The notes beneath the pieces were generated by a model that was not told where the DNA came from, did not search any database, and saw nothing but the letters and a program-made list of their open reading frames with translations. A DNA stretch of 15,776 nt from contig CAYQBY010000034.1 in assembly GCA_964415865.1 (NCBI GenBank), positions 1-15,776 of the forward strand, written 5' to 3'. Positions within the stretch are counted from its first letter, which is position 1, and each line of letters begins with the position of its first letter. This document shows, piece by piece, positions 1 through 6,800 of the stretch. The position numbers and the translations under genes were made by a program. Origin of the DNA: Thiopontia sp964415865. GTDB lineage: Bacteria > Pseudomonadota > Gammaproteobacteria > GCF-002020875.

Positions 1-59
1 CAATCCGTGAGGGTGGCCGAACTGTAGGTTCTGGTGTTGTTTCAAAGATTATCGAGTAA
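1..59 (+). CDS. tuf: Elongation factor Tu, C-terminal end only (partial)
   Basis: The window opens inside a gene read in the frame beginning at base 3. It encodes IREGGRTVGSGVVSKIIE and then TAA at 57-59, which is the standard end of EF-Tu domain III. EF-Tu is the cytosolic GTPase that carries aminoacyl-tRNA to the ribosomal A site. Only 19 codons including the stop are present, so catalytic motifs cannot be judged. The position directly before tRNA-Trp and secE matches the tufB position of gammaproteobacteria. A second tuf gene begins at 15724 in the same orientation. The family is certain; calling this copy tufB is an inference from gene order. Confidence 0.93.
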   Translation, partial: IREGGRTVGSGVVSKIIE

Positions 60-83
60 TAGAAAACAACAAGTTATAGTATG

Positions 84-120
84 AGGCGTGACCCGTTTTT
101 GCGGGTCGCGCCTACGTTTT
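84..120 (+). terminator. Terminator-like hairpin after tuf
   Basis: A 12-bp stem pairs 84-95 (AGGCGTGACCCG) with 102-113 (CGGGTCGCGCCT), with one G-T wobble and a 6-base loop TTTTTG. It lies 24 bases after the tuf stop. Only a short T run follows (ACGTTTTG), so it may be a partial terminator or a processing hairpin that lets some transcription reach tRNA-Trp and secE. No convincing separate promoter is visible between this hairpin and the tRNA, which argues for read-through. Confidence 0.7.
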
Positions 121-137
121 GAGGTTTCAAGAATAAA

Positions 138-213
<76 letters not shown>

Positions 214-276
214 TTTATTTTTGTTGGTTTGGTAGTTAGGTGGGCTTTTTAGGACAACGGTAAAGCGAATAATCGG

Positions 277-618
277 ATGGCAGACAAGATTAAATTAGCA
301 GTTGCGGCTTTGATATTGGCGGCAGGCATGGTGGCATTCTATACGCTATCAGAGCAGTCAACATTGCTGCGTACGCTTGGATTATTGGTGCTGGTTGGTG
401 TTAGTGCGGCAATAGCATTGCAGACAGAGGTGGGACGTTCTGGCTGGAGTTTTGTGGCTGGTGCAAGAACGGAGGCACGCAAGGTGGTCTGGCCAACACG
501 AAAAGAGACTACACAGACTACGTTGATGGTTGTGGTGATGGTCGTCATTGTCGGAATTCTGCTCTGGTTACTGGATATGGGTCTGGTCTGGGCGGTTAAG
601 GTGTTTACAGGGAACTAA
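277..618 (+). CDS. secE: Preprotein translocase subunit SecE
   Basis: SecE is the essential small subunit of the SecYEG channel in the inner membrane and clamps SecY during protein export. The 113-residue product has three hydrophobic segments at about residues 6-23, 33-49 and 83-109, as in the long form from gammaproteobacteria (about 127 residues in E. coli). The cytoplasmic amphipathic signature ARKVVWPTRKET is at residues 67-78, just before the conserved last membrane helix. The Shine-Dalgarno sequence before ATG 277 is poor, but no better in-frame start is seen. nusG follows at once (stop at 616-618), giving the universal secE-nusG pair. Confidence 0.97.
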   Translation: MADKIKLAVAALILAAGMVAFYTLSEQSTLLRTLGLLVLVGVSAAIALQTEVGRSGWSFVAGARTEARKVVWPTRKETTQTTLMVVVMVVIVGILLWLLDMGLVWAVKVFTGN

Positions 619-624
619 TTGATC

Positions 625-1161
625 ATGACAAAGAGATGGTATGTGGTACATGCCTATTCAGGCTTTGAGCATCAGGCGGCACGTTCTCTGCAGGAGCGCA
701 TTGCTCTTGATGGAATGGAGGATTCCTTTGGAGAAATCCTGGTTCCTTGTGAAGAGGTTGTGGAGATGCGCCCTGATGGCCAGAAGCGCAAGAGTGAGCG
801 CAAGTTTTTTCCTGGCTATGTTCTGGTCCAGATGGAGATGAACGATAAGGCATGGCATCTGGTAAAGGATGTACCAAAAGTGATGGGCTTTATTGGTGGC
901 ACAGTGGATCGTCCCGCACCAATTACGGATAAAGAGGCAGAAAACATTCTGCAACGTATTCAGGATGGAATTGAGAAGCCACGTCCGAAGGTATTATATG
1001 AGGCTGGTGAGATGGTACGAGTTATAGATGGCCCATTTGCTGACTTCAATGGTGTAGTGGAAGAGGTGAATTACGAGAAGAGCAAGCTGACCGTATCGGT
1101 TCAGGTGTTTGGACGCTCTACTCCTGTTGAACTTGATTTTGGTCAGGTGTCAAAAGGGTAA
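625..1161 (+). CDS. nusG: Transcription termination/antitermination factor NusG
   Basis: NusG binds the RNA polymerase clamp through its N-terminal domain to suppress pausing. Through its C-terminal KOW domain it binds Rho or ribosomal protein S10, linking termination and translation. The product from ATG 625 is 178 residues, against 181 in E. coli. It contains the NGN domain (KRWYVVHAYSGFE near the start, then KSERKFFPGYVLVQM) and a C-terminal KOW domain (GPFADFNGVVEEV). An in-frame TTG at 619 lies directly after the secE stop and would add two residues. ATG 625 is preferred from family alignment, although AGGGA at 609-613 is spaced 5 bases from TTG and 11 from ATG. Likely co-transcribed and translationally coupled with secE. 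Confidence 0.97.
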   Translation: MTKRWYVVHAYSGFEHQAARSLQERIALDGMEDSFGEILVPCEEVVEMRPDGQKRKSERKFFPGYVLVQMEMNDKAWHLVKDVPKVMGFIGGTVDRPAPITDKEAENILQRIQDGIEKPRPKVLYEAGEMVRVIDGPFADFNGVVEEVNYEKSKLTVSVQVFGRSTPVELDFGQVSKG

Positions 1162-1184
1162 GAATTTTAAAGTTCTGAATGGTT

Positions 1185-1213
1185 CTGTCAGATCATTCAG
1201 GGTGTTGTATAAC
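1185..1213 (+). promoter_or_regulatory. Candidate sigma-70 promoter for rplK-rplA
   Basis: CTGTCA (1185-1190, 4 of 6 consensus bases) and TATAAC (1208-1213, 5 of 6) are separated by 17 bp in the nusG-rplK gap. Transcription would start near 1220, at the foot of the folded leader. E. coli has its L11 promoter in the same gap. The match is moderate and no transcript data are available. Confidence 0.5.
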
Positions 1214-1218
1214 GGGGA

Positions 1219-1254
1219 GTTGGTTGGAGCCTGGTTGATCAGGTGGTCACCAAC
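1219..1254 (+). promoter_or_regulatory. Candidate L1-binding leader hairpin of the rplK-rplA mRNA
   Basis: The leader can fold as GTTGGT (1219-1224) with ACCAAC (1249-1254), an internal loop TGGAG/TGGTC, then CCTG (1230-1233) with CAGG (1240-1243) closing a 6-base loop. In E. coli, L1 represses its operon by binding a stem with an internal loop at this place, a mimic of its 23S rRNA site. The position, 27 bases before the rplK start, and the fold fit that role. Binding itself is inferred. Confidence 0.55.
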
Positions 1255-1280
1255 GTTTGAACCCATACTAGGAGAGTACA

Positions 1281-1724
1281 ATGGCAAAGAAGATTGAGGC
1301 CTACATTAAACTGCAGGTTCCTGCGGGTGAGGCAAATCCAAGTCCACCAGTTGGTCCTGCATTGGGTCAGCATGGCGTAAATATTATGGAGTTCTGTAAG
1401 GCCTTTAATGCGGCAACACAGAGCCTTGAGAAGGGGATGCCTGTCCCTGTGGTGATCACGGTCTATAACGATCGTAGCTTTACCTACATTACCAAGACAC
1501 CTCCAGCATCAATTTTGTTGAAGAAGGCTGCTGGTATCAAATCTGGTAGTGGTGAGCCAAATCTCAACAAGGTTGGTACGGTAAATCGTGCCCAGCTGGA
1601 GGAGATTGCAACCACCAAGATGGCTGACCTGAATGCTAACGATATGGATGCAGCAGTACGCATCATTGCAGGTAGTGCACGTAGCATGGGGTTGAACGTT
1701 GAAGGCGTGGAGGGAATGTCATAA
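1281..1724 (+). CDS. rplK: 50S ribosomal protein L11
   Basis: L11 binds the GTPase-associated region of 23S rRNA at the base of the L12 stalk. There it assists factor binding and is needed for RelA activation in the stringent response. The 147-residue product has the N-terminal proline-rich signature (PSPPVGPALGQHGVNIMEF, about residues 20-38) and the rRNA-binding C-terminal domain with KKAAGIKSGSG. It is about five residues longer than E. coli L11 because of a short C-terminal tail ending VEGVEGMS. A strong AGGAGAG (1270-1276) precedes ATG 1281. The stop codon abuts the rplA ATG directly, with no spacer, which suggests translational coupling. Confidence 0.98.
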   Translation: MAKKIEAYIKLQVPAGEANPSPPVGPALGQHGVNIMEFCKAFNAATQSLEKGMPVPVVITVYNDRSFTYITKTPPASILLKKAAGIKSGSGEPNLNKVGTVNRAQLEEIATTKMADLNANDMDAAVRIIAGSARSMGLNVEGVEGMS

Positions 1725-2420
1725 ATGGCAAAGATGACTAAAAGAGCAAAGGCAATTGCCGAAAAGATAGAGACAGGAAAGCAGTATGGTGCTACTGAGG
1801 CATTTGATCTGTTAAAAGACATCTCTTCCGTAAAATTTTCAGAGGCAGTCGATGTGAGTGTAAATCTCGGCATCGATCCTCGTAAATCTGACCAGGTTGT
1901 ACGTGGTTCTACAGTGCTTCCAAATGGTACCGGTAAAACTGTTCGTGTAGCAGTGTTTGCCCAGGGCGCAAATGCGGACGCAGCGAAAGAGGCTGGTGCA
2001 GATATAGTTGGAATGGACGATCTGGCAGCTACCATCAAAGGTGGTGATCTGAATTTTGATGTTGTAATTGCATCTCCTGATGCTATGGGTGTTGTTGGTC
2101 AGCTGGGACAGATTTTGGGTCCTCGTGGTCTTATGCCAAACCCCAAGGTTGGAACTGTTAGCCCTGATGTGGCTGGTGCAGTTAATAACGCCAAGTCAGG
2201 ACAGGTCCGTTACCGTACAGATAAGGCAGGCATTATTCACTGCTCAATCGGTAAGGTAGATTTTTCTGCAGATCAGTTGATAGGTAATCTGCAGGCACTG
2301 CTGGCAGATCTGAACAAGAAAAAACCAAGCGCTGCAAAAGGCGTTTATCTGAAGAAGGTGACTGTCTCCACAACTATGGGGCCAGGACTTGCTTTGGATC
2401 AGGCCTCTCTGGAGGCGTAA
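1725..2420 (+). CDS. rplA: 50S ribosomal protein L1
   Basis: L1 forms the mobile L1 stalk, which helps release E-site tRNA, and in E. coli it is the translational repressor of the L11-L1 operon. The 231-residue product is of normal length. It carries the conserved 23S-binding and hinge segment around residues 116-145, including GPRGLMPNPK at 132-141. Its ATG follows the rplK stop without a gap, and its ribosome site GGAGGG (1709-1714) lies inside the end of rplK. Repression at the upstream leader hairpin would therefore reduce both proteins together. Confidence 0.98.
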   Translation: MAKMTKRAKAIAEKIETGKQYGATEAFDLLKDISSVKFSEAVDVSVNLGIDPRKSDQVVRGSTVLPNGTGKTVRVAVFAQGANADAAKEAGADIVGMDDLAATIKGGDLNFDVVIASPDAMGVVGQLGQILGPRGLMPNPKVGTVSPDVAGAVNNAKSGQVRYRTDKAGIIHCSIGKVDFSADQLIGNLQALLADLNKKKPSAAKGVYLKKVTVSTTMGPGLALDQASLEA

Positions 2421-2457
2421 CTGACGTTAGATAACGTTGGTAAGAAACTTTGCACTA

Positions 2458-2551
2458 TTGATGACTCAGGCATGAGGATTCAGTAGTCGTCAAAGACCGT
2501 GGGTTCCTCTGGTTTAATGTTTACCAATTGGTAAACGCCCACGCAGATGGT
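2458..2551 (+). promoter_or_regulatory. L10 leader: autoregulatory L10(L12)4 binding RNA
   Basis: Two adjoining hairpins fill the rplA-rplJ gap. The first pairs 2458-2466 with 2485-2493 (9 bp, one wobble). The second is the L10 operator: ACC-GTGGG (2496-2503) pairs with CCCAC (2538-2542) and GGT (2549-2551). The unpaired strand GCAGAT (2543-2548) makes a kink-turn-type bulge. Its apical stem is the 18-base perfect palindrome GTTTACCAATTGGTAAAC (2519-2536). This matches the L10 leader family, through which excess L10-L12 complex represses rplJL translation. The operator sits about 150 bases before the rplJ start, as in other gammaproteobacteria. Confidence 0.85.
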
Positions 2552-2653
2552 ACGCAGACATTATTGATGTTGCTGTTGTGCCGTTAGGCGGATGATTTAG
2601 CTTTTAATAGCAGAGATCATTCTTAAGTGCGCATTTTGCGCGAGAGGGTAGAT

Positions 2654-2667
2654 GGATCGGTTGATCC
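2654..2667 (+). promoter_or_regulatory. Small hairpin before the rplJ ribosome site
   Basis: GGATC (2654-2658) pairs with GATCC (2663-2667) around the loop GGTT, 16 bases before the rplJ Shine-Dalgarno. A second small stem, GCGCA/TGCGC, lies at 2629-2641. They could belong to the larger leader fold that hides or exposes the rplJ start. No T run follows, so neither is a terminator. The role is inferred. Confidence 0.35.
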
Positions 2668-2698
2668 GACTGCTCTTTGTTAGTAAGGAGAAATGTAC

Positions 2699-3226
2699 GT
2701 GGCATTGAATCTTGAACAGAAGAAAGCCGTCGTCGCAGAGGTCAGTGAAGTAGCTGCCTCCGCACTCTCCGTTGTTGCGGCTGAGTATCGTGGACTCACC
2801 GTGGAAGAACTAACCGAGTTGCGAGTCAAATCTCGTGATGCAGGTGTACAGATTAGGGTTGTAAAAAACTCTCTGGCACGCCGTGCATTCGAGGATACAG
2901 GCTACGCATGCATGAATGAGGCGCTGGTTGGGCCTCTGATTCTTGGTTTCTCTCAGGAGGATCCAGGTGGTGCGGCTCGGGTGATGAAGGAATTTGCCAA
3001 GGGGCATGACAAGTTGATTGTCAGAGCACTCTCCTTGGGGGACTCCTTGATGGATGCTTCCCAGTTGGGTGCGGTTGCCAGTCTGCCTACTTATGATCAG
3101 GCGATCTCTATGCTGATGAGTGTTATGAAAGCTCCAGTTGAGAAGTTTGTTCGTACTTTGGCTGAGCCACACAGCAAGATGGTTCGTACCGTTGCAGCTG
3201 TACGTGATGCTAAAGAGGCGGCTTGA
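2699..3226 (+). CDS. rplJ: 50S ribosomal protein L10
   Basis: L10 anchors L12 dimers to the 23S GTPase-associated centre and, complexed with L12, represses its own operon. From GTG 2699 the product begins MALNLEQKK, matching E. coli MALNLQDKQ, and has 175 residues (165 in E. coli). TAAGGAG (2684-2690) sits 8 bases before this GTG but only 2 bases before the in-frame ATG at 2693. GTG is therefore preferred on both spacing and alignment. The C-terminus carries two similar phrases, KFVRTLAEPHS and KMVRTVAAVRD, which accounts for the extra length in the L12-binding tail. rplL follows after 84 bases. Confidence 0.96.
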   Translation: MALNLEQKKAVVAEVSEVAASALSVVAAEYRGLTVEELTELRVKSRDAGVQIRVVKNSLARRAFEDTGYACMNEALVGPLILGFSQEDPGGAARVMKEFAKGHDKLIVRALSLGDSLMDASQLGAVASLPTYDQAISMLMSVMKAPVEKFVRTLAEPHSKMVRTVAAVRDAKEAA

Positions 3227-3310
3227 TAGTCGATATATTCGGATTACGCAACAACGTTTGTAGTAAATGATGACATAACAGTAATTTTTTAAGTATTTAG
3301 GAGAAATAAA

Positions 3311-3691
3311 ATGGCAGTAAGTAAAGACGATATCCTGGAAGCCATTTCCAACATGAGTGTTATGGAGGTCGTAGAACTGATCTCTGATATGGAAGAGAAG
3401 TTTGGCGTATCTGCAGCAGCAGCGGTAGCAGTTGCAGCAGCTCCAGCTGGTGGCGATGCCGGTGGCGCAGCTGAAGAGCAGACTGAGTTTGATGTAGTTC
3501 TGGCTAGTTTTGGTGAAGGCAAGGTTGCTGTGATCAAGGCTGTGCGTGGCGCTACTGGTCTTGGTCTTAAAGAGGCTAAGGCTCTGGTTGAATCTGCACC
3601 TGCTCCTGTCAAGGAAGCTGTTTCCAAGGATGAGGCAGAAGAGCTCAAGAAGACTCTGGAAGAGGCGGGCGCAACCGTCGAGATCAAGTAA
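3311..3691 (+). CDS. rplL: 50S ribosomal protein L7/L12
   Basis: L7/L12 is the multi-copy acidic stalk protein that recruits and stimulates the GTPases EF-Tu, EF-G, IF2 and RF3. The 126-residue product (121 in E. coli) has the N-terminal dimerisation and L10-binding helices (residues 1-33), a flexible Ala/Gly-rich hinge (about 34-56) and a globular C-terminal domain (about 58-126). That domain carries the factor-binding sequence KVAVIKAVRGATGLGLKEAK. AGGAG (3299-3303) is well placed before ATG 3311. The gene is followed by an attenuator-like terminator, so stalk proteins can be made in excess over RNA polymerase. Confidence 0.98.
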   Translation: MAVSKDDILEAISNMSVMEVVELISDMEEKFGVSAAAAVAVAAAPAGGDAGGAAEEQTEFDVVLASFGEGKVAVIKAVRGATGLGLKEAKALVESAPAPVKEAVSKDEAEELKKTLEEAGATVEIK

Positions 3692-3709
3692 GCAACTCTT
3701 GATCGACCG

Positions 3710-3727
3710 ATCGCAGATTGATGCGAT
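3710..3727 (+). promoter_or_regulatory. Hairpin in the rplL-rpoB spacer, possible processing site
   Basis: A perfect 6-bp stem, ATCGCA (3710-3715) with TGCGAT (3722-3727) and loop GATTGA, stands two bases before the terminator stem. E. coli has an RNase III cleavage site between rplL and rpoB. A similar processing role here is an inference, because this stem is short. Confidence 0.4.
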
Positions 3728-3729
3728 TT

Positions 3730-3759
3730 GGCTGGCGGCATTTTGCCGCCGGCCTTTTT
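3730..3759 (+). terminator. Intrinsic terminator/attenuator between rplL and rpoB
   Basis: GGCTGGCGGCA (3730-3740) pairs with TGCCGCCGGCC (3744-3754) through 11 bp with one G-T wobble and a TTT loop. TTTTT (3755-3759) follows. It is a textbook intrinsic terminator lying 38 bases after the rplL stop. No strong promoter is seen before rpoB, so it is most likely a partial terminator that lowers rpoBC transcription relative to rplJL, as known in E. coli. Confidence 0.88.
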
Positions 3760-3860
3760 GCGCTGTTAGGGCAGAGGTTGTTTTTGCAATAACAGCGATT
3801 CGTGCGGCTATTGATTTTCAGCCGTACATGTTAGTGACACAAGATAGATAGAGGGTTCCA

Positions 3861-6800
3861 ATGGCATACGCTTTCACTGAAAAGAAAAGAATTCGCAAGA
3901 GTTTTGGCAAACGTCCAAATGTAATGGATGTTCCTTACCTGTTGGCAATTCAGCTGGATTCATTCCGGGATTTCCTGCAGATGGGGGTCGCTGTAGAAGA
4001 CCGCAAGAGCAGTGGACTTCAAGCAGCTTTCAACTCAATTTTTCCGATTGAGGCCTACTCTGGAAACGCGGCATTGGAATATGTCAGCTATCGACTGGGA
4101 ACTCCTGTATTTGATGTAAAGGAGTGTCAGCAGCGTGGAATGACCTATGCGGCCCCACTTCGTGTCAAGGTGCGTCTGATCATTTATGACAAGACCTCCA
4201 AGAATAAGGTTGTCAAAGATATCAAGGAGCAGGAAGTCTATATGGGGGATATTCCTCTGATGACTGATAATGGAACATTTGTAGTGAACGGTACCGAGCG
4301 TGTAATCGTTTCCCAGCTACACCGTTCCCCTGGTGTCTTTTTCGAACATGACAAGGGCAAGACGCACTCATCAGGAAAGCTACTATTTTCTGCCAGAGTA
4401 ATCCCTTACCGTGGATCATGGCTCGATTTCGAGTTTGACCATAAAGATCTTCTCTATGTGCGAATTGATCGCCGTAGAAAGATGCCTGCAACTATTCTGT
4501 TACGCTCGTTGGGGCTCTCTACTCAGGAGATGCTGGATAGCTTCTTTGAGATGGACCGTTTTTTCTGTGGCAAGGATGGAATCAGTTTTGAGGTAATTCC
4601 AGAGCGTCTGCGTGGCGAGATTGCCGCATTTGATATCAAGGCTGGTAGAAAAGTCCTGGTTGAGACAGGTCGTAGAATTACTGCTCGCCATATTCGTGAG
4701 ATAGAGAAGGCAGGCATAAATTCACTTGATGCTCCACGGGAGTTTGTTATTGGAAGAGCTCTTGGTCATGACCTGGTTGATACTGAGACCGGCGAGCTTA
4801 TTGCTTCTGCAAATGATGAGATTACAGAGGAGTTGTTGGAGCAGGTTATTGAATCAGGTATATCTGAGTTCAAGACACTCTTTATCAATGAGCTGGATAG
4901 GGGCGCATATCTCTCTGAGACGCTGAGAAATGATCCTGCTGCCAGTCAGCTGGAGGCTCAGGTTGAAATCTACAGGATGATGCGTCCTGGTGAGCCACCT
5001 ACGCAGGAGTCTGCAGAAAATCTGTTCCATAGTCTCTTTTTTACTCTGGATCGTTATGACCTCTCTGCAGTAGGGCGGATGAAATTTAATCGTCGCCTCT
5101 CTCGTGAAGAGCTGACAGGTGAAGGCATTCTCTCGAATGATGATATTGTTGATGTAATCAAGGAGCTGATCAATATCAAGGATGGCCGTGGGGTTGTTGA
5201 TGATATTGATAACCTTGGAAATCGCCGTATCCGTAGTGTTGGTGAGATGGCTGAGAACCAGTTCCGTATTGGTCTGGTGCGTGTTGAGCGCGCAGTTAAG
5301 GAGCGCTTGAATATCGCAGAGTCTGAGGGGTTAATGCCTCAGGAGCTTATCAATGCAAAACCAATCTCTGCTGCAATCAAGGAGTTCTTTGGTTCAAGTC
5401 AGCTCTCTCAGTTTATGGACCAGGTTAACCCTCTCTCTGAGGTTACCCATAAACGTCGCATATCCGCATTGGGCCCGGGTGGTCTGACTCGTGAACGTGC
5501 AGGGTTTGAGGTGCGCGATGTGCACCCAACTCATTATGGACGTGTATGTCCAATTGAGACCCCGGAGGGACCAAATATTGGTTTGATCAATACTCTGGCG
5601 GTTTACGCGCGGACTAATGAGTATGGGTTCCTGGAGACCCCATACCGTAAGGTTGTGAATGGTCAGGTAACCAATGATGTCGAGTATCTCTCTGCCTATG
5701 ATGAGATTAATTTCCATATTGCGCAGGCGAGTGTAAAGATGAGCGCATCTGGCAAGCTGCAGGATGATCTGCTCTCCTGCCGTTATCAGAATGAGTTCAC
5801 CATGGCGTCACCTGATGTGATTGAGTACATGGATGTCTCTCCTCGACAGATTGTATCTGTTGCTGCCTCACTTATTCCGTTTCTTGAACATGATGATGCG
5901 AACCGTGCATTGATGGGTGCAAACATGCAGCGTCAGGCGGTTCCAACCATGCGCGCAGAGAAGCCGCTTGTTGGTACCGGTATTGAGCGCGATGTTGCTG
6001 TAGATTCTGGTGTTACTGTTGTTGCCAAGCGTGGTGGAGTGGTTGATTTTGTTGATGGCGGACGCATCGTGGTTCGTGCCAACGATGATGAGGCTATCGC
6101 GGGTGAGTCTGGTGTAGATATCTATAATCTGACCAAGTACACCAGATCAAATCAGAATACCTGTATAAATCAGCGCCCATTGGTTAAGCCAGGTAACTTG
6201 ATTACACGTGGTGACGTGTTGGCAGATGGCCCATCTACTGATATGGGTGAATTGGCATTGGGGCAGAATCTGACAGTCGCATTTATGCCATGGAATGGCT
6301 ATAACTTTGAGGACTCCATCCTCATCTCCGAGCGTGTGGTTGAAGAGGATCGTTATACAACGATTCATATCGAAGAGCTTACATGTATGGCTCGAGATAC
6401 CAAGCTTGGTTCTGAAGAGATTACTGCAGATATTCCAAATGTTGGAGAGAATGCTCTTGGACGTCTGGATGAGTCCGGGATTGTATATATTGGTGCAGAA
6501 GTTCAACCTGGTGATATCCTGGTTGGTAAGGTGACACCAAAAGGCGAGACGCAGCTGACCCCAGAGGAGAAGCTGTTGCGTGCCATCTTTGGAGAGAAGG
6601 CATCAGATGTTAAAGATACATCTCTGCGTGCCAAATCCTCAATGGCTGGAACTGTGGTGGATGTTCGGGTCTTTACTCGTGATGGTATTGAGAAAGATAA
6701 ACGCTCTCTCGATATTGAAGAGTTGGAGTTGGATGATGTTCGTAAGGATCTGAAATCTCGTCAGGATATTATTGAAGAAGATATCTTCCAGCGTCTTGAG

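Noticed and set aside
221..260. Possible promoter between tRNA-Trp and secE (TTGTTG)
   Set aside because: No acceptable -10 box at 15-19 bp. The stretch is only T/G-rich.
1109..1297. 62-codon plus-strand frame bridging nusG and rplK
   Set aside because: It overlaps both genes out of frame and spans the folded L11 leader, with no good ribosome site.
1484..2038. 184-codon open frame on the minus strand across rplK and rplA
   Set aside because: It lies wholly inside two certain ribosomal protein genes on the other strand, with no recognisable protein features. It is a shadow of their codon bias.
3289..3741. 150-codon minus-strand frame over rplL, rich in Ala, Ser and Thr
   Set aside because: It mirrors the Ala-rich hinge of L7/L12 and has no independent support.
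3784..3814. Possible rpoB promoter TTGCAA followed by TATTGA
   Set aside because: Spacing is 19 bp and the -10 match is only 3 of 6, so it is too weak to call.
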